From assembly GCA_002401695.1 (NCBI GenBank), contig NVTV01000005.1:1-64000 (forward strand): a stretch of DNA of 64,000 bases. Direction: 5' to 3'. The notes under the pieces were generated by a model. It did no database searches. It was not told the origin of the DNA and worked only from the letters and a program-made list of their open reading frames with translations. The position numbers and the translations under genes were made by a program. Source of the stretch: Alphaproteobacteria bacterium. GTDB lineage: Bacteria; Pseudomonadota; Alphaproteobacteria; Micavibrionales; Micavibrionaceae. This document shows positions 1 to 8,973 of this stretch, piece by piece; the stretch's first letter is position 1; each line of letters begins with the position of its first letter.

Positions 1-2
1 GT

Positions 3-416
3 CTCAACCTTACCCCCTCCATGCCCAGTGGCCTTTATTATACCTATGAATGCGCCCCAACAAAAGGGGATATTATCCAATTTAAGCCGTCAGAAAACGC
101 CTGGCAGGTTGCCTTGGATAGAGGGTATGTCTCTGCCCGAATGGAAGGCATGATCAAAGCCGTTGCTGCTACCTCGGGGGACAAAGTGTGCTGGCAGGGG
201 GATTATATTATTATTAATGGAGAATTTATTGGAGAAGTGACTACAGTGGATTCTATGGGGAGGCCTTTAGGGCACGTTCAGGAATGCATCACAGTTTTGG
301 AAGGCCAGCTTTTACCGATGGCCTTAGATTATCATAAATCTTATGATGGACGGTACTTTGGATTAATCAATTCTGAGCATGTTCAATCTTGTGCACGGCC
401 TGTATGGGTATTTTAA
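3..416 (+). CDS. traF: TraF-like conjugative transfer S26 peptidase (3' part, cut by window edge)
   Basis: The frame is open from base 3 to the stop at 414-416, so the gene starts outside the window. The product resembles TraF, the S26 signal-peptidase-like serine protease that processes the pilin in conjugative (IncP/Ti-type) systems. The P-S-M-P-S-G-L-Y motif sits at bases 15-38; the Ser codon at 18-20 is the likely nucleophile, so the ATG at 21 lies inside the active-site motif and is not the start. The catalytic Lys is expected in M-I-K-A-V-A about 50 residues later, and the C-terminal Y-D-G-R-Y-F-G ... A-R-P-V block is typical of TraF. It suggests that an integrated or plasmid transfer region ends here. 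No other transfer gene is visible. Confidence 0.75.
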   Translation, partial: LNLTPSMPSGLYYTYECAPTKGDIIQFKPSENAWQVALDRGYVSARMEGMIKAVAATSGDKVCWQGDYIIINGEFIGEVTTVDSMGRPLGHVQECITVLEGQLLPMALDYHKSYDGRYFGLINSEHVQSCARPVWVF

Positions 417-550
417 CCAGTATATATGATTGAGAGCCTGTTCTTGCGAAATATTTTTATTGTGGTTGATCGGCGTGAGATATAGAGCGGAACTAAAACG
501 GTACAGGTCCATTAATGTGATGGCCCCGAATAGGACTATGTTTGATCTCA

Positions 551-3500
551 CTAGGAATCTGGATTTGAGAAGACAAGCAGGAGGTCTTTGGCTTCTACTT
601 GTTGCCCGGCCTGGACCAGAAGATGGGTTATGATGCCCTCTCTTTCCGCATGCAATGTGGTTTCCATCTTCATGGCTTCGATGCTGAGCAGCAGGTCGCC
701 GGTGCAGACATGCTGGCCTTCTGTCACAGCAATGCTTGAGATCATGCCTGGGAGAGGCGAACCAAGGTGGTTGCTGTTGCCGCTTTCTGCCTTTTGGTTT
801 TCCTGAATGTTCGTCTCTACCCCGTGTTTTTTAACCTTGATCACGCGCGGCTGGCCGTTCAGTTCAAAGAAGACCTCAACCGTACCATCATCCTGCATAT
901 CACTGATGGCAAGGCAGCGAATAACCAGTGTCTTTCCAGGCTCCAGGTCGACAAGGATTTCCTCAAATGGTTTCATGCCATAAAAGAAGGTATCTGTGGG
1001 TAGCTTGTTTAGGGGACCAAATTCGGCGCGGTATTTGGCAAAGTCTGTGAAGACGGCAGGATACATGAGGTAGGAGGCCAGGCTTTGGTCATTCACGGGG
1101 GTTCCGGTTTTCTGTTCAGCCTCTTGACGGACACCCTCAAGGTCTGCGGGGGGTAAATTTTTACCGGGCCGTTCGGTGAGAGGTGCCTCGCCTTTAAGGA
1201 TTTTCTTTTGCAGGTCTTTGGGGAAACCCAGGTAAGGTTGTCCCAGGTCGCCTTTAAAAAAGGATACGACGCTGTCGGGGAAGGCGATATCCTTGTTTGG
1301 ATTTTCAATGTCCTGCGGGGTAAGGTTGCCTGATACCATCATAAGTGCCATGTCGCCGACAACTTTTGAGGACGGTGTCACCTTGACAATATCACCGAAC
1401 ATACGGTTGACGTCGGCATAGGATTTCGCGACTTCATGCCAGCGTTCCTCCAGTCCAATACCCCGGGCTTGTTCCTTCAGGTTGGTAAACTGGCCGCCGG
1501 GCATTTCGTGAAGATAGACCTCCGATGCGCCGGATTTAATGTCGCTTTCAAAGGCTCTGTATTTCCGGCGTACAGCTTCCCAGTAATCGGACAGGTCGCG
1601 GATCGCTGCGCTGTCAAGGCCGGTATCCCGGTCGGTTATTTTCAGGGCCGCAACAATGGATCCCAGGTTTGGCTGTGAGGTCAGGCCGCTGAAGCTATCC
1701 ATGGCGGCATCAACTGCATCAACACCGGCTTCTGCGGCGGCAAGAATACTGGCGGCTGATATGCCGCTGGTATCATGGGTATGGAAATGAATGGGCAGGC
1801 CGACCTCTTGTTTAAGGGCGGTGATTAAACGCTTGGCAGCTGCCGGTTTCAATAATCCCGCCATGTCTTTCAGTCCCAGGATATGGGCACCGGCTTTTTC
1901 CAGGACCTTTGCCATCGTGATATAATATTTCAGGTTATATTTTGACCGGGCCGGGTCATCAATATCGCCGGTATAACAGATGGTGCCCTCGCAGATTTTA
2001 CCGCTGTCAATCACCGCATCCATGGCCACGCGCATATTCTCAACCCAATTCAGGCTGTCAAATACCCGGAAGATATCAATGCCGGCCTGGGCGGATTGTG
2101 TGATGAAATATTGGATAACATTATCGGGATAGTTTGTGTAGCCAACGCCATTTGAGGACCGCAGGAGCATTTGGGTCAGAATATTGGGGGCCAGCCGGCT
2201 GATGTCGTGGATGCGGTCCCAGGGGCATTCATGGAGAAAGCGCATGGCGACATCAAATGTGGCACCGCCCCAGCATTCAAGGGACAGAAGGCCAGGCATT
2301 TTTTCGCCATAAGCCGGGACAACCTTGATCATATCATAGCTGCGCATGCGGGTGGCGAGCAGGGACTGGTGAGCATCGCGCATGGTGGTGTCTGTGATTA
2401 AAAGTCTTTTTTGACCCTTCATCCAACTGGCGAAACCTTTTGCCCCAAGTCTTTTAAAGATATCTTTGCTGCCTTCGGGCAGCTGGTTCAGGCTTGAATT
2501 CATGCCTGGTTGCGGGGCTTTGGGGATCGGGCTTGCGGGCGGTATGATGCGGCCTTTGACTTCCTTGTTGCCATTGACAGATACCTCGGAAATGAAGTTT
2601 AGAAGTTTTGTTGCCCGGTCCTGCCTGGGTTTAAAGTCAAAAAGTTCAGGCGTTTGATCAATGAAGCGAGTGGTATAGGTGCCTTTCTTAAATGTGGGAT
2701 GGTTGATCAGGTTTTCCAGGAAAGCAAGATTTGTCGCCAGCCCGCGAATGCGGAATTCCCGCAGCGCCCGATTCATGCGGCTTACCGCTTCGTCCGCACG
2801 GGGGGCCCAGGTGGTGATTTTCTCCAGCATGCTATCGTAATGGCGGGTGATGACCGCCCCGGAATAGGCGGTTCCTCCGTCCAGCCGAATGCCAAAGCCC
2901 GTGGCCCCCCGGTAGGCGGTAATACGGCCATAGTCCGGGATAAAATTGTCTTCGGGATTTTCTGTGGTGATCCGGCATTGCAGGGCGTGTCCGTTAAGTC
3001 GGATGTCTTTTTGCAGCGGAATACCGGTTTCGGGCGCGCCGATTTTACCGCCATCGGCAATCATGATCTGGGCTTTGACCAGGTCAATGCCGGTGACTTG
3101 TTCGGTGACGGTATGCTCAACCTGAATGCGTGGATTAACTTCGATAAAATAAAATTTACCGGTATCGGCGTCCATAAGGAATTCAACCGTTCCGGCATTG
3201 GAATACGCGACTGAGGTGGCAATCTTGAGCGCCGATTGGCACAGGTCAGACCGGACTTTATCGCTCAGAAAAGCGGCCGGCGCCCGTTCAATAACTTTCT
3301 GATTGCGGCGCTGGATGGAGCAATCCCGCTCGAACAGATGAACGATGGTGCCATGCTGATCGCCCAGGACCTGAACTTCCACATGGCGGGCGCGCTCCAC
3401 CAGCTTCTCCAGATAAACTTCGTTTTTGCCGAAAGCATTGGCGGCTTCTCTCTGGCCTTCGATGACCTGGGATTCTAGCTCATTTTCGCTGCGAATGATC

Positions 3501-4015
3501 CGCATGCCGCGCCCACCGCCCCCCCAACTGGCTTTCAGCATCAGCGGATAGCCGACGTCAAGAGCGAGCAGGTGAACTTTGGCCATATTTGCGGGCAGGG
3601 GGCCCGTCGCAGGGATCACGGCTACACCCGCTTTAATGGCTATATTCCGGGCCGCAATCTTATTGCCCAGTGAGCGCATGGCCTCGGATCGGGGGCCGAC
3701 AAAAATAAGTCCCGCTACGGCACAGGCATCGGCGAAATCAGGGTCTTCGGATAGAAAGCCATAACCCGGATGAATGGCATTGGCCCCGACAGACCGTGCA
3801 ATGCGGATGATATCTTCGCCGCAGAGATAGGCCTTTACCGGTCCAAGACCCTGGCCAACCAGATAACTTTCATCTGCCTTAAAGCGGTGTAATGCCAGCC
3901 GGTCTTCATGGGAGTAGATGGCTACGGTCTTGATGCCAAGCTCTGTTGCCGCTCTCATGATCCGTATCGATATTTCTCCACGATTCGCGATGAGTAGTTT
4001 TTTGATTAAGTTCAT
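551..4015 (-). CDS. pyc: Pyruvate carboxylase
   Basis: Biotin-dependent carboxylation of pyruvate to oxaloacetate, the main anaplerotic reaction when growing on C3 or amino-acid substrates; cytosolic tetramer in the family. The start is the ATG at 4013-4015 (M-N-L-I-K-K-L-L-I-A-N-R-G-E), giving 1154 residues, the normal length for a single-chain enzyme. An upstream in-frame start at 4054 would add a non-conserved tail. Domains in order: biotin carboxylase with ATP-grasp (roughly 1-460, including E-V-N-P-R-I-Q-V-E-H), carboxyltransferase (about 530-800, T-D-T-T-M-R-D-A-H-Q and H-F-H-T-H-D-T-S-G), the PYC/OADA allosteric-linker region, and a C-terminal biotinyl domain with the biotin site E-A-M-K-M-E near residue 1110. 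It is the last gene of a long minus-strand run but is 89 bases from the hydratase-like gene and may have its own promoter. Confidence 0.95.
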   Translation of the reverse strand: MNLIKKLLIANRGEISIRIMRAATELGIKTVAIYSHEDRLALHRFKADESYLVGQGLGPVKAYLCGEDIIRIARSVGANAIHPGYGFLSEDPDFADACAVAGLIFVGPRSEAMRSLGNKIAARNIAIKAGVAVIPATGPLPANMAKVHLLALDVGYPLMLKASWGGGGRGMRIIRSENELESQVIEGQREAANAFGKNEVYLEKLVERARHVEVQVLGDQHGTIVHLFERDCSIQRRNQKVIERAPAAFLSDKVRSDLCQSALKIATSVAYSNAGTVEFLMDADTGKFYFIEVNPRIQVEHTVTEQVTGIDLVKAQIMIADGGKIGAPETGIPLQKDIRLNGHALQCRITTENPEDNFIPDYGRITAYRGATGFGIRLDGGTAYSGAVITRHYDSMLEKITTWAPRADEAVSRMNRALREFRIRGLATNLAFLENLINHPTFKKGTYTTRFIDQTPELFDFKPRQDRATKLLNFISEVSVNGNKEVKGRIIPPASPIPKAPQPGMNSSLNQLPEGSKDIFKRLGAKGFASWMKGQKRLLITDTTMRDAHQSLLATRMRSYDMIKVVPAYGEKMPGLLSLECWGGATFDVAMRFLHECPWDRIHDISRLAPNILTQMLLRSSNGVGYTNYPDNVIQYFITQSAQAGIDIFRVFDSLNWVENMRVAMDAVIDSGKICEGTICYTGDIDDPARSKYNLKYYITMAKVLEKAGAHILGLKDMAGLLKPAAAKRLITALKQEVGLPIHFHTHDTSGISAASILAAAEAGVDAVDAAMDSFSGLTSQPNLGSIVAALKITDRDTGLDSAAIRDLSDYWEAVRRKYRAFESDIKSGASEVYLHEMPGGQFTNLKEQARGIGLEERWHEVAKSYADVNRMFGDIVKVTPSSKVVGDMALMMVSGNLTPQDIENPNKDIAFPDSVVSFFKGDLGQPYLGFPKDLQKKILKGEAPLTERPGKNLPPADLEGVRQEAEQKTGTPVNDQSLASYLMYPAVFTDFAKYRAEFGPLNKLPTDTFFYGMKPFEEILVDLEPGKTLVIRCLAISDMQDDGTVEVFFELNGQPRVIKVKKHGVETNIQENQKAESGNSNHLGSPLPGMISSIAVTEGQHVCTGDLLLSIEAMKMETTLHAEREGIITHLLVQAGQQVEAKDLLLVFSNPDS

Positions 4016-4104
4016 AATCGAGACTTGCCTAATTAAATTTATGTGTAATACCAAGCATATAGGGTCAAATATTATGTGGTGGTTTAATTTTACTTTCGTT
4101 GCTT

Positions 4105-4905
4105 TTAAGGGGTTATATCACGCTGAAGCTCACCGACCCCATATTCTGGGCTTCGAGGCGCACATGGAGGCCGGATGTTAAGGCCTCGGCAGCGGTCGCC
4201 CCGCCGGCCATGATCGTCCAGCCGTCCGCCGTCTTCACCCACCAGTTTGGCCGTCCCGACAAGAGCCCGCAAAGGGTTGCCCATCACCGCGGCCGTAGAG
4301 CCGATCTGCACCGCACGGCCATCAAAACTCATCACCATGCCCAGGTTGGTGAAATCCATATGCGGATTGACCCACGGCCCCACCACATAGGTAGAGGTCG
4401 AGGTATTATCCGCCACCACATCAGGCAGGTTAAACTTGAAGTTCTCATAGCGGCTATCGATAATTTCCAGCGCCGGAGAAATGGCTTCCACCGCCAGCAT
4501 GGCCTCAGCCGGATTGACCAGTCCTTCCAGCGGCCGCTTGAGCAGGAAGGCAACTTCTGGCTCAACCCGGGGGTGGACAAAATCAGACAGGTCAATCTCG
4601 CCACCATCTTCCACCAGCATGCTGCTGGTCAGGCGACCCCAGATCATTTCATCCAGACCCATCTGAATCATCTTGGCCCGGGAGGTAAAGCCCATCTTGA
4701 CCCCGACCAGGGTCTGGCCCCGGTCATAGCGCCTTTGCACAGACAGGCGCTGAACTTCATAGGCCTCTTCCAGCGTTAAATTCTTGACGGTTTCTGACAA
4801 CTGGGGAATGGCATTAGCATAGCGCGAGGCATCATCAACAAATTTTGCAATAGCATTCAAATCATGGAAATCAAAACTAAAGTCTGTCACAATCGTTGCG
4901 TTCAT
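4105..4905 (-). pseudogene. 2-keto-4-pentenoate hydratase / 4-oxalocrotonate decarboxylase-like, C-terminus frameshifted
   Basis: Residues about 18-235 match the fumarylacetoacetate-hydrolase-like hydratase/decarboxylase family (MhpD/DmpH type): L-T-L-E-E-A-Y-E-V-Q, G-V-K-M-G-F-T-S, metal-site region R-V-E-P-E-V-A-F and A-L-E-I-I-D-S-R. After N-P-L-R-A-L-V the annotated frame turns into Arg/Gly/Asp-rich nonsense and stops at 4105. A neighbouring minus-strand frame instead encodes the family ending (I-M-A-G-G-A-T-A-A-E, then G-S-V-S-F-S-V-I and a stop near 4112). One small indel, perhaps with a few bases lost, therefore breaks the last 40 or so codons. The first 17 residues are also unusual (see finding). 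The ATG overlaps the stop of the epimerase gene (ATGA), so the two are co-translated. The gene is probably inactive unless the frameshift is a sequencing error. Confidence 0.75.
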
Positions 4906-6017
4906 CGGTCTATCTGGATACTGTTTTCCGGATCCAAGGTGCTGACATCTATTTCTGCACCATGACCCGGCGTATCGGGCAGATGGAGCAGGCCGCCGAT
5001 TTTATCATCGAATGTTACCCCGCCTATAACCGGGTCACTCTTGAAATGATAGCAGGAGTCCAGGTCAATAAAGGCAATATTGGGCCGCGCCATGGCCAGA
5101 TGGGCGGCGGCAGACAGCCCCAATCGGCTCTCGGCAAAGCAGCCGATCATGCATTTGGCCCCTGCGGCCTCGGCAATGGCATTGATCTTGAGCCCCATGT
5201 GGATACCGCCCGCTTTGCCAAGCTTAATATTCAGGTAATCTGCCGCCCCGAGCCTAACCAGCTTCAGGGCATCATGATGGTCAAACACACTCTCATCGGC
5301 ACAGATCGGCAAGTCAACCTTGTCTCTGAGACGTGCCATATTATCATAGTCCCATACTGCTAATGGCTGCTCTGAATATTCCAGGTCAAGATGTGCCATG
5401 GCGTTAATATTGGCCACGGCTGTGGGATAGTCCCAGCCCTGATTGCTGTCAATTTTAAGGGCAATGTCCGGCCCCGCAAGCTCTCGCACCGCCGCCACAT
5501 GGGCCACATCCTGAAGGCCCGGACGGCCCACTTTCAGCTTGATAGCATCAAAACCAGCATCGAGGATATTCCGGGCCTGGGCAACCGTATCTTCAACTGT
5601 GTCCCACCATCCTATGGTCAGGTCGGTTCTGATCTCCCGTCGTTCCCCGCCGAGGAAACGGTAAAGCGGCATTCCCGCTGCCTTGGCCGCAATATCATAT
5701 AGTGCCATATCAAAGGCTGAACGGATTGATGGTTCACCGACCGAAACACAATTAATCTCTGCCATACGGGCCTCTACGGCAAGGGCATCCTTGTCTTTGA
5801 TCAACAAAGCCATCTGTTGAGCTGCGCTGTAGCTGCTGTCCTGGCTATCGCCGGTGATCGGTGCAAAGGGGCTGGCCTCCCCCCAACCGTAAATACCACT
5901 CTCCGTCGTTATCTTCACCACCACATTAGATGCCGAATCAATGATCCCGAGTTTTGTCCGTATAGGGATGCTTATGGCAATATTTAACTTGTGGATGTCT
6001 ATTTTTGTAATGTTCAT
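4902..6017 (-). CDS. Enolase-superfamily dipeptide epimerase-like enzyme
   Basis: 371 residues of the muconate-lactonising subgroup of the enolase superfamily. Visible active-site elements in order: the K-x-K on the second barrel strand (I-K-L-K-V-G), metal ligands D (K-I-D-S-N-Q-G-W), E (Y-S-E-Q-P-L) and D (C-A-D-E-S-V), the K-x-x-K on the sixth strand (N-I-K-L-G-K-A-G-G), and a D-x-D (I-D-L-D-S) near the end. The D-x-D is characteristic of L-Ala-D/L-Glu-type dipeptide epimerases, which invert the C-terminal residue of a dipeptide. Substrate cannot be fixed from sequence; N-acyl amino acid racemase or muconate cycloisomerase are alternatives. It follows an S12 hydrolase and a DUF819 protein and overlaps the hydratase-like gene, so it sits in a peptide/amino-acid catabolic operon. 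A second member lies at 20592-21569. Confidence 0.8.
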   Translation of the reverse strand: MNITKIDIHKLNIAISIPIRTKLGIIDSASNVVVKITTESGIYGWGEASPFAPITGDSQDSSYSAAQQMALLIKDKDALAVEARMAEINCVSVGEPSIRSAFDMALYDIAAKAAGMPLYRFLGGERREIRTDLTIGWWDTVEDTVAQARNILDAGFDAIKLKVGRPGLQDVAHVAAVRELAGPDIALKIDSNQGWDYPTAVANINAMAHLDLEYSEQPLAVWDYDNMARLRDKVDLPICADESVFDHHDALKLVRLGAADYLNIKLGKAGGIHMGLKINAIAEAAGAKCMIGCFAESRLGLSAAAHLAMARPNIAFIDLDSCYHFKSDPVIGGVTFDDKIGGLLHLPDTPGHGAEIDVSTLDPENSIQIDR

Positions 6018-6058
6018 TATTTGGTCTTTCTGTAAAATACTAATTATTACTTGGTCAT

Positions 6059-7633
6059 TTACTTAATGCGTTCAAAATTCAGGTCGTGGAAATCGAAACT
6101 AAAATCCGTCAGGGGGGACACGGCCTTCATTGTAATTCCCGTGGGCAAGCCATCATAGTCCGTGGCGAATTTAACATAGGCGTCCGCATCCAAGGTACGG
6201 TCATCCCAGCGGGCAATGAAAATATCCGACTTAAACGGGATGAGTTTGCCTTTTAATCGTGCAGATTTGACCGCTGTGATAGTCAGTTCACCATTTTTTT
6301 CTGCTATGACAACATCCCCAAACCATGGGTCTTTATAAGTTCCCACATAGGGGAAAATACCACCTATTGGCAGATAGTTTAGCTCAGCCATATCTGGTAT
6401 TTTCTCGATCGCTTTGACTAATCTCTCTTGTTTCATCTGCTCAAACTTGGTAATCCAGTCTGTTCTTTTAGTCGATGTATAGGCTTCCAGAATACTGTTC
6501 ATGATCGCGGGCCTTGCAACACCCGCCTGCTGATTGGTATAGATAACTACGCCAAGCCCAAGGTCTGGTATCATCACATTCATACTCAACATGCCCAGCA
6601 AACCCCCTGTATGCTGTTCTAATTTATAACCATTAAAATCCCTCAGAAACCAGCCAAGCCCATAAGCTGAGAAATTTGTATTAAACCACTCTTTATTGGT
6701 GGGCCGGACAGGCAGAATGGTTTGCGGGGTCATAATTTCCGCCTGTAGCTGTTCAGACAGAAATACTTCTCCATTTGGAAGCCGGCCCTTACGCAGATGC
6801 ATATCATGCCATTTTAATATACTTTTCACACTGCACTGCATGCCCCCTGCTGCGGCGACAACAGATATCTCGCCAAGCTTTATATCACGGGTTGTCGCTT
6901 GTAATTTTCCATCCCTGACCATATGGGGGTCGGCCACATTTTTATGCCTTTTAAGGGATTTAAGATTAGCCGCGCAATATTTCATATTGAGGGGTTTCAA
7001 AATGCGGCTGTCCACAAAATCTTCATAAGACATGCCAGATACCGCCGCGATGACTTCCCCCGCCACGACATAAAGCAAATTATCATAGGCGAATTCCGAA
7101 CGAAAACTGCTCACCGGCTTTAAATATCTCAGGTTTGAAATAATCTCCTCACGGGTAAAACCTGGCGTGGGCCAGATCATCAAATCCCCCGCCCCCAGAC
7201 CAAGACCGCTATTATGAATCAACAGATCACGAATAGTAAATTCTCGCGTTACCCAAGGGTCGTAAAGACGAAAATCGGGAATAAAGTCGATAACTTTATC
7301 ACCCCAGTTGATTTTACCCTCATCAACCAAAAGAGCAAGGGAGGCTGCGGTAAAGGATTTTCCTGTGGAGGCAATACTGAACAGAGTTTCTGTGTTCACT
7401 TTACCTTTTTTATCTATATTGCGGACGCCATACCCTTTGGCATGAATGACTTTACCGTCCTGAATAATGCCAACCGCCACGCCCGGCACATCGAATTTTT
7501 CCATGGCTTTCTGTACGAGCTGATCAATTTCTGGGCTGGTTAATCCCTCCCTCATCTCTTTCGCCTGTACGAAGAAAGGCATTATGAAAAGTAAGGGTAT
7601 AATAGTAAGTTTATGAAAAATATTATGCATCAT
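6059..7633 (-). CDS. Exported serine hydrolase, beta-lactamase/S12 family with DUF3471-type C-terminus
   Basis: 524 residues with an N-terminal signal peptide (about 1-24, ending F-V-Q-A-K). The penicillin-recognising fold is supported by the nucleophile motif S89-T-G-K92, the second motif Y185-D-N187 and a third H-T-G-G motif near residue 336, so all three catalytic elements are present. The family includes D-aminopeptidases, DD-carboxypeptidases and esterases. The C-terminal 130 residues form the small beta-rich domain often attached to such proteins and end D-F-S-F-D-F-H-D-L-N. The start is supported by the GAGGA sequence 5 bases upstream. It lies between the DUF819 gene (15 bases upstream) and the epimerase gene, which points to hydrolysis of periplasmic peptides, possibly containing D-residues; this substrate assignment is inference. 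Confidence 0.85.
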   Translation of the reverse strand: MMHNIFHKLTIIPLLFIMPFFVQAKEMREGLTSPEIDQLVQKAMEKFDVPGVAVGIIQDGKVIHAKGYGVRNIDKKGKVNTETLFSIASTGKSFTAASLALLVDEGKINWGDKVIDFIPDFRLYDPWVTREFTIRDLLIHNSGLGLGAGDLMIWPTPGFTREEIISNLRYLKPVSSFRSEFAYDNLLYVVAGEVIAAVSGMSYEDFVDSRILKPLNMKYCAANLKSLKRHKNVADPHMVRDGKLQATTRDIKLGEISVVAAAGGMQCSVKSILKWHDMHLRKGRLPNGEVFLSEQLQAEIMTPQTILPVRPTNKEWFNTNFSAYGLGWFLRDFNGYKLEQHTGGLLGMLSMNVMIPDLGLGVVIYTNQQAGVARPAIMNSILEAYTSTKRTDWITKFEQMKQERLVKAIEKIPDMAELNYLPIGGIFPYVGTYKDPWFGDVVIAEKNGELTITAVKSARLKGKLIPFKSDIFIARWDDRTLDADAYVKFATDYDGLPTGITMKAVSPLTDFSFDFHDLNFERIK

Positions 7634-7648
7634 TCTGTCCTCTAGATT

Positions 7649-8794
7649 TTATGCCCCGAGCCACGTGGCCAGCATAACCCCAACGAAATTGGCCACCGCA
7701 TAACCAAAAACACCCAGCAAAATTGCAGGCGCAACAAGATCATGCCTTCCCCTCCCTGCTGCCAAGGCCGCGGCACTGGCCGGCCCAGAGGCACAGGCAT
7801 TGGAGGCAATGACCACTTCAAACAAATTCAGTTTGAAGAAACGGCTCATCCCAAAAATAAACACGGCATGACAGACAACAATTATGGCGGCGTAAACCGC
7901 AATAACCATGGCCTTGTCCAGCATGGCCACGACATCGGCGCTGATGCCAATGGCGGCGAAAAATATATACATGAGAAACAGGCCAATTTCATAATCGCCC
8001 TGAAAATTCTTCAATTGCTTAGTGAAGATATTAGCAACGGCAATAGTAATCGCCGTGATAAACATAATGCTATAGCCGTCCACACCAAAATAAGTCGCCA
8101 TCGCCTTGCCAGCCGCACAAATGGCAAAGGACAGGCCTAAAACAAAGGCCATATGTTTTAATTCCAGATGGACAACAGGTTTTTCAGTCACGTCGGCTTC
8201 ACTATCTTGACTCTTTTTTTCCGATACTGAAATTTTGAACCACCAACGAAAAAAGGCCATTGATGGCACCATCGCCAGAAAGGCCAGATACATTACGCCT
8301 ATCACATTATCGGCCGCAACACTTGCCGTTGCAATGGACGGGTCAAGTCCCACAGACTGTGTCACCGCCGCCATATTCATAGATCCACCGATATAGGTCG
8401 CACTGAATACGCCCGCCAGTTTCGGGGCTTCTTCCCCAAGAGGAAGTAAAAAATAACCGATTAAAGCCCCAATCGTCGTCCCAATCGCACCCAAAAAGAA
8501 GGCAGCAAGCATATCCCCCGTTTCCGATATGACCTTTCGCAAATCTGCCTTCAACAACAATAATGGAATGGCTAAGGGCACAAGGTAAGACCAGACCACA
8601 TCATAGGCCGGTGCCGTCATTGGCAAAACACCAAAATTAGACAAGGCCATGGCAAGGGCCATAATCAAGGCAACACCTGATATATTCTGTCCCAGCTTCG
8701 TCGTATCTGCCCAGAACCCAAAGGCGGCCAACAAGGTCAAAATAGACCATAACGCAAATGTCCAGTCGGCATGGACTAAAGGTATGTCCAACAT
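7649..8794 (-). CDS. DUF819 (YjcL-type) integral membrane protein
   Basis: 381 residues, almost entirely hydrophobic, with about ten predicted membrane helices in two halves separated by a charged cytosolic loop around residues 185-215 (E-K-K-S-Q-D-S-E-A-D). It matches the DUF819 family, which is repeatedly found beside dipeptide epimerases and is a plausible but unproven transporter. Glycine/alanine-rich conserved stretches such as Y-I-G-G-S-M-N and A-S-N-A-C-A-S-G-P-A-S-A are visible. A strong GAGGAAGAGG ribosome site precedes the ATG. It is the first gene of the block DUF819 - S12 hydrolase - epimerase - hydratase. A paralogue with the same length and the same conserved segments is at 21582-22721, also beside an epimerase gene. 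Confidence 0.85.
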   Translation of the reverse strand: MLDIPLVHADWTFALWSILTLLAAFGFWADTTKLGQNISGVALIMALAMALSNFGVLPMTAPAYDVVWSYLVPLAIPLLLLKADLRKVISETGDMLAAFFLGAIGTTIGALIGYFLLPLGEEAPKLAGVFSATYIGGSMNMAAVTQSVGLDPSIATASVAADNVIGVMYLAFLAMVPSMAFFRWWFKISVSEKKSQDSEADVTEKPVVHLELKHMAFVLGLSFAICAAGKAMATYFGVDGYSIMFITAITIAVANIFTKQLKNFQGDYEIGLFLMYIFFAAIGISADVVAMLDKAMVIAVYAAIIVVCHAVFIFGMSRFFKLNLFEVVIASNACASGPASAAALAAGRGRHDLVAPAILLGVFGYAVANFVGVMLATWLGA

Positions 8795-8973
8795 TATTCC
8801 CTCTTCCTCTCAAATAATTTCCAAAGTACTCAAAAAACATTAGCTTTCTAAGTCGAATATCCATCTATAAAGAAACCGATATAAAGGATAATGCAGACAC
8901 CCTATCAAAGGACATATTGTGTGCATTACCCTCTATGTTATATGTTCATTTCTATCGTCTTACTCAGAAGCAA

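Noticed and set aside
2654-3214. 186-codon plus-strand open frame opposite pyruvate carboxylase
   Set aside because: It lies fully inside the well-conserved pyc gene, has no family resemblance or ribosome site, and reflects GC-rich codon structure on the other strand.
4099-4779. 226-codon plus-strand open frame opposite the hydratase-like gene
   Set aside because: His/Arg-rich composition and complete overlap with a conserved minus-strand gene mark it as a shadow frame.
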